From assembly GCF_003002055.1 (NCBI RefSeq), contig NZ_PVZF01000002.1, positions 186,001-250,000 on the forward strand: a stretch of 64,000 bases of DNA, read 5' to 3'. Positions within the stretch are counted from its first letter, which is position 1; every line of letters starts with the position of its first letter. The notes below the pieces were generated by a model. That model was not told the origin of the DNA. It searched no databases and worked only from the letters and a program-made list of their open reading frames with translations. Position numbers and translations under genes: made by a program. This DNA comes from Kineococcus rhizosphaerae (GTDB lineage: Bacteria > Actinomycetota > Actinomycetes > Actinomycetales > Kineococcaceae). Below, piece by piece: positions 26,202-35,692 of this stretch.

Positions 26202-26495
26202 GGGGTCCTCCAGGGGGTCAGGTCCCCCCAGCGTCCCAGTGCACCGCCCGCCGGTCCTCGGCGCTGCCACCGACACCGCCGGTCCTGCCGGCCCGTCGTC
26301 CCGTGGCGGGGGAGACGGCGGGCACGACCGCAACGCCTGCGAAACACGACGGCAACGACGTGGTCGGCGGCACCGGGCCGAGGGATCGCAGGTGCCTGAG
26401 GTTCGTCGGATCGCACGTGGTGGGCCGTGCTGCCCGACAGGTGTACTTCGCGGGAGCGCAGCACCTCCCCCCCCCCGAACGAGGAGATCACCGCA
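26202..26495. promoter_or_regulatory. Divergent promoter region with direct repeats
   Basis: The region controls both the PPC-domain gene and the ABC transporter operon. A direct repeat GGATCGCAGGTG (26383-26394) and GGATCGCACGTG (26408-26419), 11 of 12 identical and 25 bases apart, lies about 80 bases before the binding-protein start. It is a candidate site for the island's regulator. Confidence 0.35.
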
Positions 26496-27554
26496 GTGGA
26501 CATCTCGAGGCGACGCCTGAACTCCCTGGCCGCGGTCGGAGCCCTCGCCGCGCTGGGTCTGAGCGCCTGCGGTGGTGACGACAGCAGTGCGTCCAGCGGA
26601 TCCGGTGGCTCGGGCGGTTCGGGGGACTTCGGCGACATCGGGGTCCAGCTGTCGTACATCAAGAACATCGAGTTCGCCGGCAACTACCTGGCCGTGGACG
26701 ACGGCCACTACACCGACGCCGGGTTCGGGACCGTGACCCTGACCGCCGGCGGCTCCTCGGCGACCAACGCCGAGGCCCAGGTCGCCTCGGGGAAGTCGTT
26801 CATCGGGATCAGCTCCCCGCTCATCACCGCCCCCGCCGTGGTGGCCGGTGCGGAGATCAAGATCATCGCGGCGGACTACCAGAAGAACCCCTTCGACATC
26901 GTCTCGCTGAAGTCGGCGCCGCTGAGCACCCCGGCGGACCTGAAGGGCAAGACCGTCGCGGTCTCGGACTTCAACAGCCTCGTGTTCCAGGCGTTCATGG
27001 CGGCGAACCGCCTCAGCAAGACCGACGTCACCATCGTCCCCTACACCGACGGCGAGGCGCAGCTGGCCAGCGGCCAGGTGCAGGGTTACCTCGGGTACAC
27101 CACCGACTTCTCCGGCGTCGCGGGCAACGACGACCAGGCCACGACGGAGTTCCTGCTCGCCGACAACGGCCTGCCCATGGTCGGGGAGGTCGTGCTCGCC
27201 GCGCAGAGCACGATCGACGACGACCGCGACAAGCTCAAGGCCTACCTGGTCGCCACCATCAAGGGCTGGAAGGACGCCCTCGCCGACCCCGAGCTGGCCG
27301 TGAAGACCACCGTCGAGGACTACGGCAAGGACCAGGACCTGGACTCCGCCAACCAGCTCAGCGCGTTCACCAAGCAGACCACCCTCATGGTCACCGAGGA
27401 CACGAAGGCCCACGGCCTCTTCACCATCACCCCCGACCTCGTCGACGACACCGTCGCCGGTCTGCAGCTGGCCGACATCGACATCACGGCGGAGCAGTTG
27501 TTCGACACCACCGTCATCGCCGAGGTGTACCAGGAGAACCCGGACCTCGTCTGA
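26496..27554 (+). CDS. ABC transporter substrate-binding lipoprotein (NMT1/SsuA type)
   Basis: 352 residues. [10 protein letters not shown] (4-13) followed by a hydrophobic stretch and the lipobox LSAC (C25) indicates a Tat-type lipoprotein. The mature part begins with a Ser/Gly linker, then [21 protein letters not shown], the NMT1/THI5-like domain start. This family brings in hydroxymethylpyrimidine, riboflavin, nitrate, taurine or other sulfonates. GTG 26496 is supported by GAGGAG upstream. With the ATPase and two permeases it forms a complete importer; the deaminases downstream suggest an N-heterocycle as cargo. Confidence 0.88.
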   Translation: MDISRRRLNSLAAVGALAALGLSACGGDDSSASSGSGGSGGSGDFGDIGVQLSYIKNIEFAGNYLAVDDGHYTDAGFGTVTLTAGGSSATNAEAQVASGKSFIGISSPLITAPAVVAGAEIKIIAADYQKNPFDIVSLKSAPLSTPADLKGKTVAVSDFNSLVFQAFMAANRLSKTDVTIVPYTDGEAQLASGQVQGYLGYTTDFSGVAGNDDQATTEFLLADNGLPMVGEVVLAAQSTIDDDRDKLKAYLVATIKGWKDALADPELAVKTTVEDYGKDQDLDSANQLSAFTKQTTLMVTEDTKAHGLFTITPDLVDDTVAGLQLADIDITAEQLFDTTVIAEVYQENPDLV

Positions 27555-27582
27555 ACCCCCGACCCGACCAGAGGAGGATCCC

Positions 27583-28347
27583 GTGACCGGCATCGCACTG
27601 CAGGGGCTGTCGAAGACGTTCTCGATGGGACGCCAGCGCGTCGCGGCCCTCCAGGACATCGACCTGCTCACCCCCGAGGGGTCCTTCACCTCGTTGCTGG
27701 GACCCTCCGGCTGCGGGAAGTCGACCATCCTGCGGATCCTCGCGGGCCTGGACCGGCCCTCGGTGGGTTCTGCGACCGTGAACGGCGCGGTGCCGGGGAC
27801 GAAGCGGCGCGGGAGCGGGGAACGGCTGGGCATCGCGTTCCAGGACAGCGCCCTGCTGCCCTGGCGCAGCGTCCGCACGAACATCCGGCTCCCGCTGGAG
27901 ATCGCCCGCCGCTCCGACGACGCGACCGTCGACGAACTGGTCGAACTCGTCGGCCTGCGGGGTTTCGAGGACGCGCGGCCCGCGCAGCTGTCCGGCGGCA
28001 TGCGCCAGCGCGTCGCCATCGCGCGGTCGCTGGCGCTGCGCCCGGACTACCTCCTGCTCGACGAACCCTTCGGGGCGCTGGACGACATGACCCGTCAGCG
28101 CCTGAACCTGGAGCTCCAGCGGATCTGGAGCGAGCGTCCCGTGACGACCCTGATGGTCACCCACGGCATCTCCGAGGCCGTCCTGCTCTCCGACCAGGTC
28201 GCGGTGATGTCGGCGCGGCCCGGACGCGTCGTGGAGGTCGTCGACATCGACCTGCCGCGGCCGCGGACGGCGGCGACCCTGCGCACCCCGGAGTTCCACG
28301 CCCACGTGGACCGGCTGTCCCAGCTGCTCTTCGAGGCGCACTCGTGA
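27583..28347 (+). CDS. ABC transporter ATP-binding protein (SsuB/TauB type)
   Basis: 254 residues. Walker [10 protein letters not shown] (40-48), Q-loop Q87 in FQDSALLPW, signature LSGGM (136-140), Walker B LLLDEP (157-162), then the switch His in VTHG. The sequence around [14 protein letters not shown] is typical of nitrate/sulfonate/thiamine-precursor importers. AGAGGAGG precedes the GTG. It overlaps the first permease gene by four bases. Confidence 0.93.
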   Translation: MTGIALQGLSKTFSMGRQRVAALQDIDLLTPEGSFTSLLGPSGCGKSTILRILAGLDRPSVGSATVNGAVPGTKRRGSGERLGIAFQDSALLPWRSVRTNIRLPLEIARRSDDATVDELVELVGLRGFEDARPAQLSGGMRQRVAIARSLALRPDYLLLDEPFGALDDMTRQRLNLELQRIWSERPVTTLMVTHGISEAVLLSDQVAVMSARPGRVVEVVDIDLPRPRTAATLRTPEFHAHVDRLSQLLFEAHS

Positions 28348-29129
28348 GGCGCACGGGCCTGCGGGCGGCGCTGGTCAACCCAGCGGTCGGGGGCAGCGTC
28401 GGCATCCTCGGGCTGCTGGTGATCTGGACGGTCTGCGCGACCCTGCTGCCCAGCTCGGTGATCCTGCCCACCCCCTGGGCCTCGGTCGCCGACATCCGCG
28501 ACTCCGCGACCCGGTACTACCTGCCCAACCTCGCCGTCACCCTGCACCGCGCCGGCTGGGGGTACCTGTGGGGCAACCTCGCCGGCCTGGCGGCGGCGAC
28601 CCTGGTGCTACTGGTGCCGAAGCTGGAGGAGATCGTCACCCAGCTCGGGGTCATCAGCCAGTGCCTGCCGATCACCGCGGTCGGCCCGATCGTCGTCCTG
28701 ATGTTCGGCGGGGGCACGACCTCGATCTTCCTGTCCGCGCTGCTGGTGTTCTTCACGACCATGGTCGGCGCGATCCTGGGCCTGCGCTCCACCGGGGCGA
28801 CCGTCCTGGACGTCGTGGACGCCTACGGCGGAAACCGGTTCACCCGCATCCGCAAGGTGCAGCTCATCGGCGCGGTGCCCGCGGTGTTCACCGCGCTGAA
28901 GATCGCCGTCCCCGGCGCGATCCTCGGCGCGGTCGTCGGGGAGTACCTCGGCGGGATCGACAGCGGGGTGGGGGTCGCGCTGGCCGCGGCCCAGCGCGAG
29001 CAGTCCGGGGACCGGGTCTGGGCCCTGTCCATCGTGGCCGGGCTGGTGTCCCTGCTGGGGTACGGCCTGGTCGGTCTCGTCGGCCGTTGGGCCACCCCCT
29101 GGTCGCGCCCGTCCCGCAGGAACGCCTGA
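28344..29129 (+). CDS. ABC transporter permease (first subunit)
   Basis: 261 residues with about six hydrophobic segments. The EAA-like loop reads [18 protein letters not shown] and contacts the ATPase. It belongs to the SsuC/TauC/ThiX permease family. The start overlaps the ATPase stop (GTGA) and the stop overlaps the second permease start (TGATG), so the subunits should be made in step. Two distinct permeases rather than one homodimer is less common in this family. Confidence 0.9.
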   Translation: MRRTGLRAALVNPAVGGSVGILGLLVIWTVCATLLPSSVILPTPWASVADIRDSATRYYLPNLAVTLHRAGWGYLWGNLAGLAAATLVLLVPKLEEIVTQLGVISQCLPITAVGPIVVLMFGGGTTSIFLSALLVFFTTMVGAILGLRSTGATVLDVVDAYGGNRFTRIRKVQLIGAVPAVFTALKIAVPGAILGAVVGEYLGGIDSGVGVALAAAQREQSGDRVWALSIVAGLVSLLGYGLVGLVGRWATPWSRPSRRNA

Positions 29130-30019
29130 TGACCCCGGAGGAGACCGTGAGCACACCGTCGCAGGCGCCCGCGGGGACGGCCTCGGAGACACCCGCGCAG
29201 ACATCCGCGAGGACGGTCCCGAACGCGTCCGCGGCGATGCCCCCCGCCCTGCGCGTGGTCCTGGCCCGCGTCGGTCTGCTGCTGCTCGCGATGGTCCTGG
29301 CCGTGGCCGTCTGGTGGTCGTTCCTGGAGGTCTTCGACATCAGCGCCCTCATCGGCAAGGACCCCGTCCACGTGTGGGAGTACCTGTTCACCGACGAGGA
29401 CGCGGCGGCGAACCGCAGCGAGCTGCTCGGGTTCCTGGCCGAGACGGGACGCGACTTCGGCATCGGCTACGTCGTCGGCATCGGCACGGCGTTCCTGCTC
29501 GCGGTGCTCTTCAGCCTGTCCCCGTCGCTGGAGAACGTCCTCATGCCCACCGCGATGGTCCTGCGCTGCGTCCCCGTCATCATCCTGGCCCCGCTGGTCA
29601 CCCTGCTGTTCGGCGTCGGCGTGGAGGCGGTCGCCGCCATCGTCACCCTGGTGGTGTTCCTGCCCGCCCTGGCCAACGTGCTGCACGGTCTGCGCGCCGC
29701 GCAGGAACGCCACGGCGACCTCGTCCGCGCCTACGGCGGTTCCGGTCTGGACCTGCTGCGCAAGGTGGCCCTGCCCGGTTCGCTGCCGGCGGTGCTGGCC
29801 TCGGCCCGGATCTCCATCCCGGCCGCCGTCACCGGCGCGATGATCGGGGAGTGGCTCGCCACCGGCGACGGTCTGGGCGGTTTCATCTCCCGTTCCTCCG
29901 GCAGCTTCGGCTACGACGCGATGTGGGCCTCGGCCGTCGTCGTCACCGCCGTCACGATGATCGCCTACACCGTCGTCAGCATCCTCGACACCCTCGTCCA
30001 GCGCAGGTTCGCGGCGTGA
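29129..30019 (+). CDS. ABC transporter permease (second subunit)
   Basis: 296 residues. A Thr/Ala/Pro-rich cytoplasmic extension (about 1-40) precedes six membrane segments. The EAA-like loop reads RAYGGSGLDLLRKVALPG. The extension is absent from the first permease. A GTG at 29147 with GGAGG five bases upstream could be the true start, removing six residues. It probably pairs with the first permease as a heterodimer. The stop overlaps the D-aminoacylase-like gene by four bases. Confidence 0.9.
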   Translation: MTPEETVSTPSQAPAGTASETPAQTSARTVPNASAAMPPALRVVLARVGLLLLAMVLAVAVWWSFLEVFDISALIGKDPVHVWEYLFTDEDAAANRSELLGFLAETGRDFGIGYVVGIGTAFLLAVLFSLSPSLENVLMPTAMVLRCVPVIILAPLVTLLFGVGVEAVAAIVTLVVFLPALANVLHGLRAAQERHGDLVRAYGGSGLDLLRKVALPGSLPAVLASARISIPAAVTGAMIGEWLATGDGLGGFISRSSGSFGYDAMWASAVVVTAVTMIAYTVVSILDTLVQRRFAA

Positions 30020-31626
30020 AGGTCGACCTGCTGCTCACGGGGGGCGACGTCCTGGACGGTCTGGGGTCACCGGCGGTGCGCGCCGACGTCGCCGTCGCCG
30101 GGGACCGCGTCGTGGCGGTCGGGGCGCACCTCGACCTGCGGGCCGCCCGCGTGATCGACGTCACCGGTCACGTCGTGGCGCCGGGGTTCATCGACCCGCA
30201 CACCCACTCCGACGTCGTCCCGCTGATGGCGGAACCGCAGCCGTTCAAGCTCCTCCAAGGGGTCACGACCGAGATCGTCGGCAACTGCGGCAACTCCGCC
30301 GCCCCCCTCGTGGACGAGACCGCGGTCGAGAACCACCGCTCGATCTCCAGCACCGCCAAGGCGGGCGTCACCTCGCACCCGCGGACCTTCGCCGGCTACC
30401 TCGACGAGATCGAGGCGGCCGGCCCGACCAACCACGTCGCCTCCCTCGTCGGGCACCACACGCTGCGCATCAGCGCGAACGGCATGGCCGTCGACCTCGC
30501 CGACGGCGCCCTGGAGCGGATGGTGGAACTGGCCGAGGAGGCGTTCGCCGCCGGCGCGGTCGGTCTGTCCACCGGACTCGTCTACGCCCCGGGCAGCTAC
30601 GGCGACGTCGGGGAGGTCAGCGCCCTGGCCCACGTCGCCGCCCGCTGGCAGCGGCCCTACGCCACGCACCTGCGCGACGAGGGCGACCGGCTGCTCGCCG
30701 GCCTCGGCGAGGCCGTCGAGGTCGCCCGCCGGACCCGGGTGCGGTTGCAGGTCTCGCACTGCAAGGTCGCCGGGGCCCGCAACCACGGCCGGGCGGAGGA
30801 ACTGCTCGACGTGCTGCGCTCGGCGCGGGCCGAGGGGCTCGACGTCCTGGGCGACCAGTACCCCTACACCACCGGGGAGACCTTCCTCGCCGCGCTGTTC
30901 CCCAGCCTGCTCCAGGAGGGCGGGCCCGCCGCGCTGCGAGCCCGGTTGTCCGACCCGGCGCAACGGCGGTACTGGTTCGAGGTCGCCGCCACCGGTGCAC
31001 CCCCGGCCGGCGGCGGGTCCCCGGGGGCCTGGCACCAGACCACCCCGGACGGGGTGACGATCAGCATGCACACCGACCCCGCGGTGCAGGGCACGACCCT
31101 CGCCGAGCAGGCGGCCGTCCTCGCCGTCCCGCCCTGGGAGGCGCTGTGCCGGACGGTGCTCGCCGACCCGTCGGCGATGATGGTCTACGAGCTGATGAGC
31201 GCCGCCGACGTGGACACGCTCCTGGCCGACCCGCTCATCGCGATCGGCTCCGACAACTCCGTCCCCGTCGGACTGGCCCACCAGCGCGCGTGGGGGTGCT
31301 TCCCCACCGTCCTGGCCCACGGCGTGCGCGAGACGGGACTGCTCGGCCTGCCCGAAGCCGTCCGCAAGATGACCTCCGCCTCGGCGGCGCAGTTCGGCCT
31401 CGTCGGCCGCGGCGTCCTCGCGCCGGGCTGCGTCGCCGACCTCGCGGTGTTCGACCCGGCCACCGTGGGGCACCCCGGCGCCTCCCCGCAGAACCCCGCC
31501 GCCCGTCCCCGCGGGATCCCGCACGTCGTCCTGGCCGGTGAGGTGGTCGTCGACCACGGCGACTTCACCGGCGTCCGGCACGGGCGCGTCCTGCGCGCCG
31601 GCCACCCCGAACGGAGCACCTCGTGA
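30016..31626 (+). CDS. N-acyl-D-amino acid deacylase family amidohydrolase
   Basis: 536 residues. Metal ligands follow the D-aminoacylase pattern: HTH (62-64), the bridging Cys91 in GNCG, H218 in THLRDEG, H248 in SHCK, and D413 in GSDN. Family members hydrolyse N-acyl-D-amino acids, and relatives hydrolyse cyclic amides. In this operon it more likely opens an amide or ureide intermediate made from the heterocycle. Coupled by GTGA at both ends. Confidence 0.87.
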   Translation: MKVDLLLTGGDVLDGLGSPAVRADVAVAGDRVVAVGAHLDLRAARVIDVTGHVVAPGFIDPHTHSDVVPLMAEPQPFKLLQGVTTEIVGNCGNSAAPLVDETAVENHRSISSTAKAGVTSHPRTFAGYLDEIEAAGPTNHVASLVGHHTLRISANGMAVDLADGALERMVELAEEAFAAGAVGLSTGLVYAPGSYGDVGEVSALAHVAARWQRPYATHLRDEGDRLLAGLGEAVEVARRTRVRLQVSHCKVAGARNHGRAEELLDVLRSARAEGLDVLGDQYPYTTGETFLAALFPSLLQEGGPAALRARLSDPAQRRYWFEVAATGAPPAGGGSPGAWHQTTPDGVTISMHTDPAVQGTTLAEQAAVLAVPPWEALCRTVLADPSAMMVYELMSAADVDTLLADPLIAIGSDNSVPVGLAHQRAWGCFPTVLAHGVRETGLLGLPEAVRKMTSASAAQFGLVGRGVLAPGCVADLAVFDPATVGHPGASPQNPAARPRGIPHVVLAGEVVVDHGDFTGVRHGRVLRAGHPERSTS

Positions 31627-32822
31627 AACCCCTGGGCGGATCCCTCGCCGGCGTCCGGGTCTGGGACGGTGAACGCGACCTGGGCCCGGTGACGGTGCAC
31701 TGGCGGGCCGACCGCATCGAGGCCGTCGACCCCGCCGAGGACCTCCACCCCGGCCTCACCGTCGTCCCCGGCCTGGTCGACACCCACGTCCACCTCGACA
31801 CCAGCGTCCTCGACGGCGCCGGACCGGGTGACGCGTGGCCGCTGGTCACCCCGCCGGAGGAGAAGGCGCTGCACGTCGCCGCGCACACCCAGCGCTTCGC
31901 CGCCGCCGGGATCACCACCCTGCGCGACCTCGCCAGCTCCCCGGTCCAGATGGCCGTCGCCCGTTCCCTGTCGGCCGGTGTGCTGCCGGGGGCGCGGCTG
32001 GTGACGGCCGGCGCCGTCGGGATGACCGCCGGGCACGGAGACCTGTTCACCCCACCGCGCTTCCGCGAGCGTCCCCCGGTCGCGGACACCCCCGACGAGT
32101 GCCGGCGGCTGGTGCGGCAGTGGGCGCGGGAGGGCTCCCAGCACATCAAGGTGTACTGCAGCGGCGGCATCCTCTCGATGGGCGACCAGGTGGGCTGGCG
32201 CAACCAGACCCGCGCCGAGCTCGAAGCGACCCTCGACGAGGCCCACGCCCTCGGGATGCTGGTCGCCGCGCACACCCACACCGCGACCGGGATCGACCTC
32301 GCCCTCGACCTCGGCGTGGACTCCGTCGAGCACGCCACGGGTCTGGTACCCCGCCAGTTCGACCGGCTGCTGGAACGGCAGGTGCCGGTCGCACCCACGA
32401 TCCTGGTCAACGACCTCGTCGCCGCCGGGGGACCGGGCATCCGGCCCGAGGCCCGCGACAAGGCCCGGGCCGCGACCGGAGCCCGGGACGAGGTGTTCGC
32501 CGCGGCCGGTGCCGCCGGGGTGCGCTTCGTCCTGGGCACCGACGCCAACGCGCGCTTCGTCGGGTACGGCGACCAGTTCAGCGAGGTGCACCGCATGCGG
32601 GAACTGTTCGGCTGGGACGCCGCCCGCGCCCTGCGGTCGGCGACCTCGGACGCCGCCGCCGCGATCGGGTTGGGGGACAGCGTCGGCCGCCTGGCGCCCG
32701 GCTACGTCCCCGACCTGCTCCTCGTCCGGGGAACCCCCTGGCAGGACATCGAGGACCTCAGGACCGAGAACGTCGTCGCCGTGCTCAGCCGCGGTCGACT
32801 GGTGGCAGGAGAACTCCCGTGA
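31623..32822 (+). CDS. Imidazolonepropionase-like amidohydrolase
   Basis: 399 residues. HVH (55-57), a likely carboxylated lysine K176 in HIKVYCSGG, His in AAHTHT (217-219), H237 in VEHATG and D307 in LGTDAN make a complete binuclear site. The layout resembles imidazolonepropionase and Xaa-Pro/Xaa-Arg carboxypeptidase-type enzymes, which hydrolyse amide bonds, often in rings. Coupled by GTGA to both neighbours. Substrate unknown; probably an imidazolone, hydantoin or similar intermediate. Confidence 0.85.
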   Translation: MKPLGGSLAGVRVWDGERDLGPVTVHWRADRIEAVDPAEDLHPGLTVVPGLVDTHVHLDTSVLDGAGPGDAWPLVTPPEEKALHVAAHTQRFAAAGITTLRDLASSPVQMAVARSLSAGVLPGARLVTAGAVGMTAGHGDLFTPPRFRERPPVADTPDECRRLVRQWAREGSQHIKVYCSGGILSMGDQVGWRNQTRAELEATLDEAHALGMLVAAHTHTATGIDLALDLGVDSVEHATGLVPRQFDRLLERQVPVAPTILVNDLVAAGGPGIRPEARDKARAATGARDEVFAAAGAAGVRFVLGTDANARFVGYGDQFSEVHRMRELFGWDAARALRSATSDAAAAIGLGDSVGRLAPGYVPDLLLVRGTPWQDIEDLRTENVVAVLSRGRLVAGELP

Positions 32823-33874
32823 GCACGAGCACGACCGGCACGAGCACGACCGGCACGAGCACGACCGGCACCCGCATCGACGAGGCCCTCGTCCGTGCCC
32901 TGCCCAAGGCCGAGGTGCACGTGCACCTCGAGGGCGGTTTCTCCCTGGTGGACCTGATGGAGCTGTCGAAGGCGGCGGGCGAGGAACTGCCCGGCCCCGC
33001 CGCGACGATCTTCGACGTCTCCACCCACGACGGTCTCGGCGGGTTCCTGGACTTCCTGGACTGGGAGTGCGGACTCGTCCGCACCCCCGAGCAGGCCGCC
33101 CGGCACGCGTACTCCTTCGCGGCCCGCGAAACCTCCTCAGGGGTCCGCTACGCCGACGTCATCGTGAACCCGACGCACTGGAACGCCTGGGCGGGCCGGG
33201 TCCCGCACCTGCTGGACGCCTTCGCCGCCGGGTTCGACGAGGCGGAGCAGGACGGGCTCGCGGTGGTCAACCTCTGCGTCTCGCTGCTGCGCCAGCAGAG
33301 CGCCGGTGAGGCCGTCGAACTCGTCGAGCTGCTGGCCGAGCACCGCCCCGCCCGGGTCGTCGCCCTCTCCGTCGACGGCGACGAGGCCGCCGCCGGTCGC
33401 ACGGGGGAGAAGTTCGCGCAGGCCTTCACGCTGGCGCGCGACCGGGGGTTCCACCGCACCGTGCACGCCGGGGAGTCCTCAGGACCGGAGGGGGTGTGGG
33501 ACGCGGTCCGGCTGCTGCACGCCGAACGCGTCGACCACGGCGTCCGGGCCGCCGAGGACCCGGCCCTGATCGAGCACCTGGTGCGCGAGGGCATCAGCCT
33601 CGGGGTCTGCCCGCGGTCGAACCTGGCGCTGGGCGTCTACCGGGACTGGGTCGACCACCCGCTGGAAGCGCTGCGCGAGGCGGGGGTGCGGGTCACCCTC
33701 AACACCGACGACCCCGCACCGCTGGGCACGACCCTGGAAGCGGACTGGGCGGTCGCCGCGGGGGTCTTCGGCTGGGACCTCGGCGTGCTGCGGGACTTCG
33801 CCCGCACCTCCGTCGAGGTGAGCTTCGCCCCGCCGGAGCTGAAGGCCGCGCTGCTCGGGGAGCTGGGGTCGTGA
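32819..33874 (+). CDS. Adenosine deaminase family protein with repeat-encoded N-terminal tail
   Basis: 351 residues. The zinc and catalytic set of adenosine/adenine deaminases is complete: HVHLEGG (34-40), HAGES (216-220, catalytic E219), H240 in VDHG, and NTDDP (295-299). Residues 3-17 are three copies of TSTTG encoded by a 15-base tandem repeat; the conserved fold begins only at about residue 20. The variable tail may be a slippage product. The enzyme should remove an amino group from a purine-like ring. Coupled by GTGA to both neighbours. Confidence 0.9.
   Translation: MSTSTTGTSTTGTSTTGTRIDEALVRALPKAEVHVHLEGGFSLVDLMELSKAAGEELPGPAATIFDVSTHDGLGGFLDFLDWECGLVRTPEQAARHAYSFAARETSSGVRYADVIVNPTHWNAWAGRVPHLLDAFAAGFDEAEQDGLAVVNLCVSLLRQQSAGEAVELVELLAEHRPARVVALSVDGDEAAAGRTGEKFAQAFTLARDRGFHRTVHAGESSGPEGVWDAVRLLHAERVDHGVRAAEDPALIEHLVREGISLGVCPRSNLALGVYRDWVDHPLEALREAGVRVTLNTDDPAPLGTTLEADWAVAAGVFGWDLGVLRDFARTSVEVSFAPPELKAALLGELGS
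32825..32869 (+). repeat. Three perfect 15-base tandem repeats inside the deaminase start
   Basis: The unit ACGAGCACGACCGGC occurs three times in a row, beginning two codons after the start, and encodes TSTTG each time. Because 15 is a multiple of three, gain or loss of units changes tail length without a frameshift. Confidence 0.9.
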
Positions 33875-35676
33875 CCGCCCTGCGCCCGGACCTGCTGCCC
33901 ACCACCGCCGAACTCGTCCACCTGCGCTCCGTCGCCGCGGGTCTGTCCGCGCCCGACCTGATCGTCCGCGGCGGCACGGTCCTGCACGTGCACACCGGGG
34001 AGTGGCGACCGGCCGACGTCGTCGTCGCCGGCCGCCACATCGCCGCGGTCACCCCCGTCGGGCGGATGGAGGCGCCCGCCACCGTGGACGCCACCGGGCG
34101 GTTCGTCACCCCCACGTTCCTCGACGCGCACCTGCACATCGAGTACACGATGCTGACCCCCGGCGAACTCGCCCGGCTGTCCATCCCCCGGGGCACCACG
34201 ACCGTCCTCACCGACGCCGACTGCCTCGCCAACGTCGCCGGGGTCGCGGGCATCGAGTACATGGGCCGGACCGGGACCCCGTTGCGCATCCTCGACCAGA
34301 TCACCCCCGTCACCCCGGTCAACCCGGCGCTGGAACGCGGGGGCGCCGTCATCGCCGACCAGGACGTCCTGGACCTGCTGTCCGCCCCCACGACCGTGAC
34401 CCTGGGGGAGAGCAACCCCTTCGACCACTCCGTGGCCGCCACCCACCGCTTCCGCACCGCCCTGGTCAACGGCCGCCGCATCACCGGTCACACCGGGCGC
34501 CAGGAGTTCGAGTCGCTGTGGGGCTACCTCGCCGCGGGCGTGAGCGACGACCACAACGCCGCCACGCTGCCCGAGGTGCTCGACCGGGTGCGGCTGGGGG
34601 CCATGGTCACGCTGATGTCGGGGTCGATGAACGACAACCTCGACGCCGTCCTCGCCGACCTCGAGGCCGTCGCTCCCGCCCTGCGGCACAGCTGCTTCTG
34701 CGCCGACGACAAGCACGTCCTCGACCTCAGCGGAGAGGGCCACATCGACCACGGCGTCCGCAAGGCGATCGCTCTGGGCGTCGATCCCGCGCAGGCCTAC
34801 CGGATGGCGACCTGGCAACCCGCCCAGTACTACAAGGTCGACCACCTGGTGGGCTCGCTCACCCCCACGCGTCTGGCCGACCTCATGGTCCTGCCCGACC
34901 CGCGCGAGGTCCGGCCCTCCGACGTCGTGGTGGGCGGGCAGGTCGCCGCCCGTGACGGCGTCGCGCTCTTCGAGAACACCGACCCCGTGCCGGCCTTCAC
35001 CCGCGACACGATCCACCTGAACCCCGGGTTCGGTGCGAGCCGGCTGGCGGTGCGCGCCGTGGGGGAGAGCACGCAGGTGCAGGCGGTGCAGATGTACGAC
35101 GGGTACTTCAAGCGCGGCTACCACACGACGCTGCCCGTCGTGGACGGGGTCGTCCAGAACGACCTCGACGCCGACGTCCTCAAGGTGGCCGTCGTGGACC
35201 GCCACCACGGCGAGGACCTCGTCGGGACCGCCTTCGTCAAGGGTTTCACCCTCGGCGCCGGCGCACTGGCCGTCTCCACCAACTGCACGAACATGAACAT
35301 CGCCGTCGTCGGGGCCAGCGACGCGGACATGGCCACCGCGGTCCGCCACCTGGAACGGACGGGCGGGGGTTTCGTCGCCGTGCGGGACGGGGCCGTCCTG
35401 GCCGACGTGCCGCTGGAGGTCGGCGGCTTGATGAGCGCCGCGCCCTGGGAGTCGACCCGGGACGCCCTGGCCGCCGCGCACCGGGCCGCCGAGGACCTCG
35501 GCTGCCGCGTCCGCGCCCCGTACATGGTCCTCTCCTTCGTGGGGATGGTCGTCGTCCCCGACTTCGGCGTCACCGAACGGGGTTTCGTCGACGTCGTGCA
35601 GCAGGAGTTCGCCCCCCTGGTGCTGCAGGACGCCACGGGGTCACCCCTGACCTGCCGCTGCCCCGGAGGCCACTGA
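33871..35676 (+). CDS. Adenine deaminase-like amidohydrolase
   Basis: 601 residues, the size of bacterial Ade, with the C-terminal adenine deaminase domain. Metal-site residues: HLHIE (87-91), E180 in LGES, H207 in GHTG, DDH (226-228), D279-D280 in CADDKH. Canonical Ade has HIHIESS; here it is HLHIEYT, and LGEMM is LGESN, so the pocket next to the metals is changed and adenine may not be the substrate. The gene is coupled to the adenosine deaminase-like gene by GTGA, giving two deaminases of different subfamilies in one operon. Confidence 0.87.
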   Translation: MTALRPDLLPTTAELVHLRSVAAGLSAPDLIVRGGTVLHVHTGEWRPADVVVAGRHIAAVTPVGRMEAPATVDATGRFVTPTFLDAHLHIEYTMLTPGELARLSIPRGTTTVLTDADCLANVAGVAGIEYMGRTGTPLRILDQITPVTPVNPALERGGAVIADQDVLDLLSAPTTVTLGESNPFDHSVAATHRFRTALVNGRRITGHTGRQEFESLWGYLAAGVSDDHNAATLPEVLDRVRLGAMVTLMSGSMNDNLDAVLADLEAVAPALRHSCFCADDKHVLDLSGEGHIDHGVRKAIALGVDPAQAYRMATWQPAQYYKVDHLVGSLTPTRLADLMVLPDPREVRPSDVVVGGQVAARDGVALFENTDPVPAFTRDTIHLNPGFGASRLAVRAVGESTQVQAVQMYDGYFKRGYHTTLPVVDGVVQNDLDADVLKVAVVDRHHGEDLVGTAFVKGFTLGAGALAVSTNCTNMNIAVVGASDADMATAVRHLERTGGGFVAVRDGAVLADVPLEVGGLMSAAPWESTRDALAAAHRAAEDLGCRVRAPYMVLSFVGMVVVPDFGVTERGFVDVVQQEFAPLVLQDATGSPLTCRCPGGH

Positions 35677-35692
35677 TGGAGGTCCTGAGACC

